The notes under the pieces: model-generated
Databases searched by the model: none
Told to the model about the DNA's origin: nothing
The model's input: the letters and a program-made list of their open reading frames with translations, nothing else
NCBI GenBank assembly: GCA_049794535.1
Contig: JBARCX010000271.1
Location: 1-5,897 of the forward strand
Reading direction: 5' to 3'
DNA length: 5,897 bases
From: JBARCX01 sp049794535
GTDB lineage: Bacteria; Pseudomonadota; Gammaproteobacteria; Xanthomonadales; Rhodanobacteraceae
Translations under genes and position numbers: made by a program
Part shown: one piece after another, positions 1 to 4,928 of the stretch
Numbering within the stretch: position 1 is the first letter of the stretch
Layout of the letters: every line of letters starts with the position of its first letter

Positions 1-1138
1 GATCCACACCATGCAGCTTGCTCAGCTTGGCCAGCTGCACGAGCGATTCGTTCCACTGCCGGCGCGGTTCGTGCGGATAGACCGTGTCAGTAGCGAGTAG
101 CTTGCCGGTGGCATCCACCACCGCGACCTTCACGCCGGTGCGGATGCCGGGATCGAGGCCCATCACCGTCTTGGCGCCCGCGGGTGCGGCCAGCATCAGA
201 TCCTTGAGGTTATCGCCGAACACGCGGATGGCTTCGTCTTCGGCACCTTCGCGCACGCGACCGAACAGGTCGAGCGTGAGGTGCAGATGCAGCTTTACGC
301 GCCAGGTGAGGCGTACGGTTTCGCGCAACCATGCATCGGCAGCGCGACCACGATCGAGAATGCCGGCGTGTGCAGCAACGCGACCTTCGCCTTCGAGATG
401 GCCCTGCTCCGCCTCACTCGTAGGGGCGAGTTCGAGATCGATCACGCCTTCGTTGCGTGCACGCATCAAGGCAAGCAGGCGATGCGAAGGAATCTTGCCG
501 ATCGATTCGATGTGGTCGAAATAGTCGCGGAATTTCGCGCCTTCATTTTCCTTGCCTTCGACCAATTTGGCGCGGATCTGACCCTGCGCCCACAGCCAGT
601 CACGCAGTTCACCGACGAGGTGCGCGTCCTCAGCGATCGATTCCATCAGGATCGCGCGTGCGCCATCGAGTGCGGCGCGTACATCGGCTACGCCTTTCTC
701 TGCATCGATGAAGCCTTCGGCAAGCGTCTCGGGTGTCTGCGTCGGATCTTCACGCAGGGTCAGTGCCAGCGGCTCCAGGCCAGCTTCACGCGCGATCTGC
801 GCCTTGGTGCGGCGCTTGGGCTTGTAAGGCAGGTAGAGATCTTCCAGGCGTGCCTTGGTGTCGGCTGTCAGAAGGTCATTTTTCAACGCATCGGTGAGCT
901 TGCCCTGTTCCTCGACACTGGCCAGGATCGCCGCACGGCGCTCCTCCAGCTCACGTAAGTAGCGCAGACGCTCTTCCAGCATGCGCAGCTGGGTGTCGTC
1001 GAGCCCGCCGGTGGCCTCCTTGCGATAGCGCGCGATGAACGGCACGGTGGCGCCGCCGTCGAGCAAATCCACTGCTGCCTGTACCTGTTCTGGTTTGGCG
1101 GCGATGTCTTGGGCAATGCGTTGTTCGATGCTGAGCAT
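1..1138 (-). CDS. tex: Tex, S1-type RNA-binding transcription accessory protein (N-terminal part, runs off left edge)
   Basis: Tex is a conserved cytoplasmic nucleic-acid-binding protein linked to transcription. Family members have about 780 residues: a helical N-terminal domain, a YqgF/RNase H-like domain, helix-hairpin-helix motifs and a C-terminal S1 domain. The window holds the first 379 codons, so the HhH and S1 parts lie outside it. The start MLSIEQRIAQDIAAKPEQV is typical. Residues 34-70 carry the family signature FIARYRKEATGGLDDTQLR followed by LEERLRYLRELEERR, and residues 101-110 read LYLPYKPKRR. The YqgF-like domain opens at about residue 325 with VMGLDPGIRTGVKVAVVD. The ATG at 1136-1138 is chosen because the protein begins as in homologues; its Shine-Dalgarno is only moderate (AAGGAA at 1152-1157, a long spacing). 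A terminator and a candidate promoter upstream suggest it is transcribed separately from the GYF/RDD gene. The frame is open with no stop to the window edge. Confidence 0.95.
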   Translation of the reverse strand, partial: MLSIEQRIAQDIAAKPEQVQAAVDLLDGGATVPFIARYRKEATGGLDDTQLRMLEERLRYLRELEERRAAILASVEEQGKLTDALKNDLLTADTKARLEDLYLPYKPKRRTKAQIAREAGLEPLALTLREDPTQTPETLAEGFIDAEKGVADVRAALDGARAILMESIAEDAHLVGELRDWLWAQGQIRAKLVEGKENEGAKFRDYFDHIESIGKIPSHRLLALMRARNEGVIDLELAPTSEAEQGHLEGEGRVAAHAGILDRGRAADAWLRETVRLTWRVKLHLHLTLDLFGRVREGAEDEAIRVFGDNLKDLMLAAPAGAKTVMGLDPGIRTGVKVAVVDATGKLLATDTVYPHEPRRQWNESLVQLAKLSKLHGVD

Positions 1139-1187
1139 GAGTCTTTCACGATTCCTTGGAGTCGGCTTGCGCCGGTTGGAACCGTTG

Positions 1188-1196
1188 ATGATAGCA
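1188..1196 (-). promoter_or_regulatory. Candidate extended -10 promoter of tex
   Basis: Read on the minus strand, this is TGCTATCAT: an extended -10 TG-N followed by TATCAT, five of six matches to TATAAT. No good -35 hexamer lies 16-18 bp upstream (CTCGGA at 17 bp), which extended -10 promoters tolerate. The start would fall near 1181, giving a leader of about 43 nt. The site lies downstream of the terminator at 1262-1293, where a separate tex promoter is expected. It is a motif reading only. Confidence 0.35.
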
Positions 1197-1261
1197 AGCG
1201 CGTTCCTTTATCCGAGCTTGACCGGATTCCGGCAGGGTGGCTGCGTGGATAGTTCATGCAT

Positions 1262-1293
1262 AAAAAAACGGCGCCGGAATAGCATCCGGCGCC
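1262..1293 (-). terminator. Intrinsic terminator after the GYF/RDD gene
   Basis: A perfect 9-bp GC-rich stem (1270-1278 with 1285-1293, arms GGCGCCGGA and TCCGGCGCC) encloses the six-base loop 1279-1284. On the minus strand the stem is followed by one G and then seven T (1262-1268), the classic Rho-independent layout. It lies 25 nt beyond the stop codon of the GYF/RDD gene and ahead of tex, so it should end the mnmG-side transcript. On the plus strand the stem is followed by ATTTTAT, so weak activity the other way is possible, but no plus-strand gene precedes it. Confidence 0.88.
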
Positions 1294-1318
1294 ATTTTAT
1301 CGAAGCTATAGCCTGAAT

Positions 1319-2089
1319 TTAGGCGCTCAGCGAACTGTTGCTGCCAGAGCCGGACGATGTTTGCGTCGGCTTGAACTCACCCGCACGACCATTCAGCACC
1401 AAGGTGCCAGCGATCAAGTCATGCAGGCCCTGCTTGCGCGGGGTGAAGGCAACCATGAGTACGCCGAAAAGGAGAATGAAGAAGCTGAGCACCTTGGCGG
1501 GATAACGGCCGAGGGCACGCGGGATGCTGATGCGCTTGCCCTGCATATCGGTCACCCGGATACCCAGGGCCAGTTTGCCGACGGTGGCCTGCCAGGCCGA
1601 GCTTTCGCACAGCGCGAAATACAGCCAGACCACCACGGTGGTGAGTACCATGGCTGGCCACATCGCGTGGAAGTATTGATCGAACGCGGCGTACTGCATT
1701 TCGGGGTTATTGGCTGCGCTCGAGATGGCCTGTTGAAGCGTTGCTTCGGCAGTGCCGTCACCGAACATCGAGCCGATCAATTTGCCTGGGATGAACAGCA
1801 CGATGTAGTCGAGGATGTAGGCTGCAACGCGCTTCCAGAAGCCCGCATAGTCCTCCAGCGAAGACGCCGTGGTCTGAGGCAATGCCGACGGGGCGGCCGG
1901 CGCGGTGAAAGCAGGTGGTGTGCTACGTACTTCGTCAGCGAAAAGCACTGACAACGGCTGCCAGTCGGCGAGACCCTCATACCAGCCCAGGTCGTCGCGG
2001 CTCACCTGGCCGCTGCGGAGCCATTCACGGACATCTTCTTCCTTGTACGGGCCATGTCGCTCACCGTCTCGACCGATCCAGACTTCCAT
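1319..2089 (-). CDS. GYF_2-domain / RDD-family membrane protein
   Basis: This 256-residue protein joins two domains. Residues 1-52 resemble a GYF_2 (DUF4339) module: MEVWIGRDGERHGPY, then LRSGQVSRDDLGWYEGLADWQPL. A Pro/Ala/Ser/Thr-rich linker (about 55-78) leads to an RDD domain at about 81-232. That domain carries R87 and D94 in FWKRVAAYILDYIVL, a GKLALGIRVTD block at 171-181, and RKQGLHDLIAGTLVL near the end. Hydrophobic segments lie at about 88-106, 143-161 and 199-215, consistent with three membrane passes. The tail is Ser-rich. The ATG at 2087-2089 is preferred over an in-frame ATG at 2147-2149 because GGAG (2097-2100) sits 7 nt upstream, the GYF motif begins at once, and the longer start has no ribosome-binding site. 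RDD proteins are poorly understood; some have been linked to ion transport, but no substrate can be assigned here. The gene is 73 nt downstream of mnmG and may be cotranscribed. Confidence 0.85.
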   Translation of the reverse strand: MEVWIGRDGERHGPYKEEDVREWLRSGQVSRDDLGWYEGLADWQPLSVLFADEVRSTPPAFTAPAAPSALPQTTASSLEDYAGFWKRVAAYILDYIVLFIPGKLIGSMFGDGTAEATLQQAISSAANNPEMQYAAFDQYFHAMWPAMVLTTVVVWLYFALCESSAWQATVGKLALGIRVTDMQGKRISIPRALGRYPAKVLSFFILLFGVLMVAFTPRKQGLHDLIAGTLVLNGRAGEFKPTQTSSGSGSNSSLSA

Positions 2090-2126
2090 CCGCACACTCC
2101 ACGAAATAAGCAATGGCGCATCATGC

Positions 2127-2150
2127 CATGCGTGCATTGCATGACGCATG
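2127..2150 (-). repeat. Inverted repeat in the mnmG - GYF/RDD spacer
   Basis: CATGCGT (2127-2133) and ACGCATG (2144-2150) form a 7-bp inverted repeat, with a nested TGCA-T-TGCA. In a minus-strand transcript this would fold in the 73-nt spacer, about 40 nt before the GYF/RDD start codon. There is no U-tract, so it is not a standard terminator. It might stabilise the mRNA or modulate read-through. Function is unknown, and chance occurrence in a short spacer is possible. Confidence 0.35.
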
Positions 2151-2162
2151 TGAAACAGGCTC

Positions 2163-4040
2163 TTAGGCGGCGTGGCGGCGCTTCAGATGTACCAGCAATA
2201 GCGAAATAGCCGCCGGGGTAACGCCGCTGATTCGTGCTGCTTGCCCAATGGTCGCCGGCTGCGTGCGCTTGAGTTTCAGCAGCACTTCGGAGGAGAGGCC
2301 GCGCACCTTGTCGTAGTCGAAGCTACCGGGAATCTCCATGTGCTCGTGGCGACGCTGGCGCTCGATCTCCTCGCGCTGGCGCTCCAGGTAGCCGGAATAT
2401 TTGGTTTGCACCTCAACCTGCGCGGCGACATCCTCATGTTCCACGGCTGGACCAAGCTCCGTCACCGCGGTGAGCTTGGCGTAGTCGAGTTCAGGGCGGC
2501 GCAGTAGATCCAGTACATTGGTCTCGCGGCTTACGGCGATACCGAGCTGGCGCTCGATGGCAGCGCCGAGTGCGTTGTTCGGCGCTGCCCACAGTGCGCC
2601 AAGGCGTTGTGTCTCGCGCTCCACGGCCTCGCGCTTCACGCGTAAAGCATCAAAGCGCAACTGCGGCACCACGCCGAGTGCATGGCCGGTTTCGGTGAGG
2701 CGTAGATCCGCGTTGTCTTCGCGCAGATGCAGTCGGTATTCGGCGCGCGAGGTGAACATGCGGTACGGCTCGATGGTGCCGTTGCTGGTCAGGTCGTCGA
2801 TCAGCACGCCGATGTAGGCCTCATCGCGACGCGGGAACCACGGCGTCTTGCCCTGTACGGCGAGTGCTGCGTTGAGGCCAGCTATCAGCCCCTGTGCGCC
2901 GGCTTCCTCGTATCCCGTCGTGCCGTTGATCTGCCCTGCGAAGTACAGGCCGGGAACCGTCTTCGTTTCCAGCCAGGGATGGAGTCCACGCGGGTCGAAG
3001 TAGTCGTACTCGATCGCATAGCCGGGGCGGGTGATGTGAGCATGCTCGAAACCTTTGATCGAACGCACCAAGGCAAGCTGCACGTCGTACGGCAGCGAGG
3101 TGGAGATGCCGTTCGGGTAGATCTCGAACGTGTCCAGTCCTTCCGGTTCGATGAAGATCTGGTGCGACGACTTCTCCGCAAAGCGCACCACTTTGTCCTC
3201 AATCGAGGGGCAGTAGCGCGGGCCGATGCCTTCAATCTGGCCGGTATATAGCGGTGAGCGATCCAGTGCGCCGCGAATGACCTCGTGCGTGTACTCCGTG
3301 GTGTGCGTGATCCAGCAACTCACCTGGCGCGGATGGTCGGCGCGCGACCCAAGGTAAGAGAACACCGGCGCAGGGTTGTCGCCCGGCTGTTCTTCCAATG
3401 CGGAGAAATCGATGCTGCGTAGATCGATGCGAGGCGGCGTACCGGTTTTCAGGCGATCGGCGGCTACTGGCAACTCGCGCAGCTTCTGCGCCAAGGTGCT
3501 GGCTGGCGGATCGCCCGCACGACCACCCGCATATTGAGCCGGACCGATATGAATCTTGCCGGCGAGAAAGGTGCCCGCCGTGAGCACTACTGACCGGGCG
3601 TGGAAGGAAAGGCCCATTTGCGTCACTACGCCGGTGACGCGACCGCCCTCAATGATCAAGTCGTCGACCGCTTGCTGGAACAGTTCCAGATTTGGCTGGG
3701 TCTCCACCATGCGACGGATGGCGGCCTTATACAGCGCGCGGTCGGCCTGGCAGCGGGTGGCGCGAACAGCCGGTCCCTTGGACGCGTTCAATGTGCGCCA
3801 TTGAATGCCGGCGCGGTCGGCCGCTTGTGCCATGGCACCGCCAAGCGCATCGATCTCCTTGACGAGATGCCCCTTGCCGATACCGCCGATCGCTGGATTA
3901 CAGCTCATCTGGCCGATCGTCTCGATGTTGTGACTCAGCAACAGCGTGCGTGCACCGCAGCGGGCGGACGCGAGCGCCGCCTCGGTGCCGGCGTGGCCGC
4001 CGCCAATCACAATCACGTCGTAATGGGTTGGATGAAACAT
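2163..4040 (-). CDS. mnmG: MnmG (GidA), tRNA U34 carboxymethylaminomethyl-modification enzyme, FAD-binding subunit
   Basis: MnmG works with the GTPase MnmE to place the (carboxymethyl)aminomethyl group on C5 of wobble U34 in certain tRNAs, using FAD, NADH and methylenetetrahydrofolate. The 625-residue length matches the family (E. coli about 629). The N-terminal FAD-binding motif is DVIVIGGGHAGTEAA (8-22). CNPAIGGIGKGHLVKEIDALGG spans 47-68, and TGTPPRI begins at 199. C47 and C277 (in GIGPRYCPSIEDKVVRF) fall at the positions of the two functionally important cysteines of E. coli MnmG. A second signature runs from GLYFAGQINGTTGYEEAGAQG (364-384) to SRAEYRLHLREDNADLRLT. The C-terminal helical region, thought to contact MnmE, is intact (KVRGLSSEVLLKLKRTQP). 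The ATG start gives the usual MFHPTHYDVIVIGGG beginning; the Shine-Dalgarno is weak and I see no convincing promoter. No mnmE is in the window. Confidence 0.98.
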   Translation of the reverse strand: MFHPTHYDVIVIGGGHAGTEAALASARCGARTLLLSHNIETIGQMSCNPAIGGIGKGHLVKEIDALGGAMAQAADRAGIQWRTLNASKGPAVRATRCQADRALYKAAIRRMVETQPNLELFQQAVDDLIIEGGRVTGVVTQMGLSFHARSVVLTAGTFLAGKIHIGPAQYAGGRAGDPPASTLAQKLRELPVAADRLKTGTPPRIDLRSIDFSALEEQPGDNPAPVFSYLGSRADHPRQVSCWITHTTEYTHEVIRGALDRSPLYTGQIEGIGPRYCPSIEDKVVRFAEKSSHQIFIEPEGLDTFEIYPNGISTSLPYDVQLALVRSIKGFEHAHITRPGYAIEYDYFDPRGLHPWLETKTVPGLYFAGQINGTTGYEEAGAQGLIAGLNAALAVQGKTPWFPRRDEAYIGVLIDDLTSNGTIEPYRMFTSRAEYRLHLREDNADLRLTETGHALGVVPQLRFDALRVKREAVERETQRLGALWAAPNNALGAAIERQLGIAVSRETNVLDLLRRPELDYAKLTAVTELGPAVEHEDVAAQVEVQTKYSGYLERQREEIERQRRHEHMEIPGSFDYDKVRGLSSEVLLKLKRTQPATIGQAARISGVTPAAISLLLVHLKRRHAA

Positions 4041-4054
4041 AGAGCCGTCTCGGC

Positions 4055-4068
4055 AGCGCTACAGCGCT
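4055..4068. promoter_or_regulatory. AGCGCT-N2-AGCGCT dyad, possible activator site or mnmG leader element
   Basis: Two copies of the self-complementary hexamer AGCGCT (4055-4060 and 4063-4068) form a 14-bp symmetric element, and a third copy lies at 4100-4105. The pair sits about 90-103 bp upstream of the start predicted from the sigma-54-like promoter at 4132-4148, within the range typical of bacterial enhancer-binding proteins. It also lies 15-28 nt upstream of the mnmG start codon, so it could act in the mnmG leader. No regulator can be named. Confidence 0.3.
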
Positions 4069-4131
4069 AATATGGAAGGTGGTATGAAGCCGCTATGGTA
4101 GCGCTGGCGCGGATGATTTGGCCGGAACCCG

Positions 4132-4148
4132 TGGCATGCTTCCTGCTT
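4132..4148 (+). promoter_or_regulatory. Sigma-54-like promoter P1 (TGGCATG-N4-CTGCTT)
   Basis: The sequence TGGCATG CTTC CTGCTT has the invariant GG (4133-4134) and GC (4145-4146) separated by exactly 10 nt, as RpoN promoters require. It resembles the consensus TGGCACG-N4-TTGCW, with T for C in the -24 block and C for T in the -12 block. The start would be near 4158. No better sigma-70 promoter overlaps it. An intrinsic terminator about 200 nt downstream on the same strand makes a transcript plausible. Motif evidence only. Confidence 0.5.
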
Positions 4149-4244
4149 TAAACCCCATGCACTTTCTTGGGCAGACGCAGCGCGGTCATCGCGCGCAGAG
4201 GTCGGACGGACAGGGGTTCGATCGTGTACCAAGAGAGGAAGCAG

Positions 4245-4280
4245 GACGGCGCCCCGGGAGGTTGCTCCTTGGGCGCCGTC
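4245..4280 (+). other. Long internal hairpin in the putative small RNA
   Basis: GACGGCGCCC (4245-4254) pairs perfectly with GGGCGCCGTC (4271-4280). After one C-U mismatch and a G-U pair, GGAG (4257-4260) pairs with CTCC (4265-4268) around the loop GTTG. The hairpin is followed by ACC and then TTTT (4283-4286), so it might act as an early or partial terminator. The run of pairing supports a structured RNA rather than a coding region. Confidence 0.6.
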
Positions 4281-4334
4281 ACCTTTTCGGTCTCGCCAGC
4301 TTCGGGGCCGCAAAAGTTCAAGAGCCATAAAGCC

Positions 4335-4363
4335 GAAACCCCGCCATGGCGGGGTTTCTTTTT
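4335..4363 (+). terminator. Strong intrinsic terminator of the putative small RNA
   Basis: Positions 4335-4358 are a perfect 24-base palindrome. Folded, they give a 10-bp stem (arms GAAACCCCGC and GCGGGGTTTC) with a CATG loop. Five T follow at once (4359-4363). On the minus strand there is no comparable T run, so it works on plus-strand transcripts. No plus-strand protein gene precedes it, which is the main reason to suspect an RNA gene upstream. Confidence 0.85.
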
Positions 4364-4591
4364 AGATCTGACGCCCGGCGGTCTCAGGAACAGGGGGAAT
4401 CCAGGATGACCGTGTTACCGGGCGCCAGAAACCGTGAATCAGGTAGGCGCAGACAGCAAACGCTGCCTTGAAGCGTGGATCGATCATCGGCCCGAGCGCG
4501 TGAACATGGGGTGACTGGAACGCAAGTTTGTGTCGGCGTGCGGCAGCTGATGACGCAACGTGTCAGTGACGTGATCCAGTGCCACTTTGCA
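4364..4591. other. Intergenic stretch without a recognised gene
   Basis: I see no coding frame with a ribosome-binding site or recognisable product in this stretch. It is the upstream region of the small-gene promoter. It holds a 7-bp inverted repeat (CGCCCGG 4372-4378, CCGGGCG 4418-4424) and, nearer the promoter, a cluster of TGAC/GTCA units at 4551-4573: TGAC 4551-4554, GTCA 4562-4565, TGAC 4567-4570, with ACGTG at 4558-4562 and again at 4569-4573, 11 bp apart. That cluster would lie about 65-86 bp upstream of the predicted start at 4637, a reasonable place for an activator, but it matches no consensus I can name. Confidence 0.5.
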
Positions 4592-4607
4592 TGTGATGGA
4601 AATCACA
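4592..4607. promoter_or_regulatory. CRP/Clp-type palindromic operator
   Basis: TGTGATGGAAATCACA is a perfect 6-bp-arm palindrome and matches the CRP consensus TGTGA-N6-TCACA at all ten conserved positions. Clp, the CRP homologue of Xanthomonadales, is known to bind this type of site and in Xanthomonas its binding is blocked by c-di-GMP. The centre (4599.5) is about 37 bp upstream of the start predicted for P2, and the site ends only three bases before the -24 block, so a bound protein would probably hinder sigma-54 polymerase. Outer arms GTGCCA (4579-4584) and TGGCAC (4611-4616) flank it. Confidence 0.68.
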
Positions 4608-4610
4608 CAA

Positions 4611-4627
4611 TGGCACGCCTGTTGCTA
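4611..4627 (+). promoter_or_regulatory. Sigma-54 promoter P2 (TGGCACG-N4-TTGCTA)
   Basis: TGGCACG CCTG TTGCTA matches the RpoN consensus TGGCACG-N4-TTGCW at every conserved base, with GG (4612-4613) and GC (4624-4625) exactly 10 nt apart. The predicted start is near 4637, leaving a leader of about 37 nt before the small gene at 4674. An enhancer-binding protein would be needed; the TGAC/GTCA cluster at 4551-4573 is a possible site. Confidence 0.75.
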
Positions 4628-4641
4628 GCTTTCCCATGGCA

Positions 4642-4664
4642 GTCGAGAGGTGACCGTCGAGAGG
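4642..4664 (+). repeat. Duplicated GTCGAGAGG in the small-gene leader
   Basis: The 9-mer GTCGAGAGG occurs at 4642-4650 and again at 4656-4664, a 14-bp period. The second copy runs into the Shine-Dalgarno sequence GAGGGGAAG (4661-4669), whose AGGGG core ends 7 nt before the ATG at 4674. The first copy also looks Shine-Dalgarno-like (GAGAGG) but no start codon is well placed after it. It may be a local duplication or a protein-binding site in the leader. Confidence 0.5.
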
Positions 4665-4673
4665 GGAAGAGCT

Positions 4674-4859
4674 ATGGAAAACAGCACTGATTTTGAACCC
4701 GTATATCCGCGCCACGACCTGATGATCGAGATCGGAAGGATCGAGATGGCGATGGATCATCTGGTCGAGCGTGATGTAACGCAGCAGAAGCAATTGCGTC
4801 CACGCCTTGAGTCACACATGCACCGCTTGCTTGATGCCCTTGAGCAGATGCCGGCATGA
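4674..4859 (+). CDS. Small protein of unknown function (61 residues), RpoN-type promoter
   Basis: I do not recognise this protein. It is 61 residues, acidic (12 Asp/Glu against 7 Lys/Arg), with six Met, four His and no Cys. There is no signal peptide or membrane segment, so it should be cytoplasmic. After a short N-terminal stretch with two prolines (MENSTDFEPVYPRHD), two amphipathic helices are likely at about 15-34 and 41-58. Hydrophobic residues are spaced every three or four positions (L16, I20, I23, M27, L30; L41, L45, L52, L56), as in small helical-hairpin or coiled-coil adaptors. The ATG at 4674 is preferred over an upstream in-frame GTG at 4650 because AGGGG (4662-4666) lies 7 nt before it. 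Support for a real gene is the sequence of CRP-like site, consensus sigma-54 promoter, short leader, strong Shine-Dalgarno and start. It converges on pepN, 69 nt away. Sigma-54 control suggests a conditionally expressed role, but none can be named. Confidence 0.7.
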   Translation: MENSTDFEPVYPRHDLMIEIGRIEMAMDHLVERDVTQQKQLRPRLESHMHRLLDALEQMPA

Positions 4860-4864
4860 ACCTA

Positions 4865-4903
4865 CCGCTCTGAGTTGAGCGGCGGCGACCCATCGGGTCG
4901 CCG
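4865..4903. terminator. Tandem GC-rich hairpins between convergent genes
   Basis: Two adjacent stem-loops fill most of the 69-nt gap. The first pairs CCGCTC (4865-4870) with GAGCGG (4877-4882). The second pairs CGGCGACCC (4883-4891) with GGGTCGCCG (4895-4903) around a three-base loop. Neither is followed by a T run on either strand, so they are not canonical intrinsic terminators. Their place between two convergent stop codons suggests 3'-end protection or factor-assisted bidirectional termination. Confidence 0.5.
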
Positions 4904-4928
4904 GCCTGGCGGGACCTTGAGGCCGTCG

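Larger units (their letters stand above)
4158..4363 (+). ncRNA. Putative sigma-54-dependent small RNA (about 206 nt)
   Basis: This stretch is bounded by a sigma-54-like promoter and a strong intrinsic terminator on the same strand, and has no convincing coding frame. Visible structure includes a 5-bp GCGCG/CGCGC hairpin (4180-4194), a long hairpin at 4245-4280 and the terminator stem at 4335-4358. Five GGA triplets lie between 4204 and 4259, the core bound by CsrA/RsmA proteins, two of them as AGGA. I checked for features of tRNA, tmRNA, SRP RNA, 6S RNA and RNase P RNA and found no match. One frame from ATG 4157 to TAA 4330 would give an Arg-rich 57-residue peptide, but it lacks a ribosome-binding site and uses AGG, AGA, GGG and GTA codons unlike the neighbouring genes. 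The 5' end is inferred from promoter geometry. Targets and function are unknown. Confidence 0.45.

Noticed and set aside
281..958. Plus-strand open frame of 225 codons
   Set aside because: It lies entirely antisense to tex, whose translation shows continuous family signatures; the plus-strand product has no recognisable features.
2090..2149. Longer start for the GYF/RDD protein at 2149 (20 extra residues)
   Set aside because: No Shine-Dalgarno before 2149, whereas GGAG lies 7 nt before the ATG at 2089 and the GYF motif starts there.
2727..3251. Plus-strand open frame of 174 codons
   Set aside because: Antisense shadow of the strongly conserved central part of mnmG.
4213..4224. tRNA or tmRNA T-loop-like sequence GGGGTTCGATC
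   Set aside because: The flanks cannot form the T-stem or acceptor stem, and no CCA or matching 5' half is present.
4231..4250. GAGGAAGCAGG resembling the SRP RNA GGAAGGAAGCAG motif
   Set aside because: The conserved GGTCCGGAAGGAAGCAGCC context and its closing stem are absent.
4059..4328. Minus-strand 89-codon frame upstream of mnmG
   Set aside because: Arg/Pro-rich low-complexity product, no ribosome-binding site, and it overlaps the strong hairpins of the putative small RNA; typical of a chance frame in GC-rich DNA.
4157..4330. Plus-strand Arg-rich 57-codon frame ending just before the terminator
   Set aside because: The ATG coincides with the predicted transcript start, there is no ribosome-binding site, and codon use (AGG, AGA, GGG, GTA) differs from the neighbours. 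Kept only as an alternative to the RNA gene.
4041..4650. Chromosome origin next to gidA/mnmG, as in E. coli
   Set aside because: No cluster of DnaA boxes (TTATCCACA or complement), no AT-rich unwinding region and no dnaA/dnaN or parAB neighbours.
4563..4793. Minus-strand 76-codon frame over promoter P2 and the small gene
   Set aside because: No ribosome-binding site or recognisable product, and it runs across the promoter elements and the better-supported plus-strand gene.
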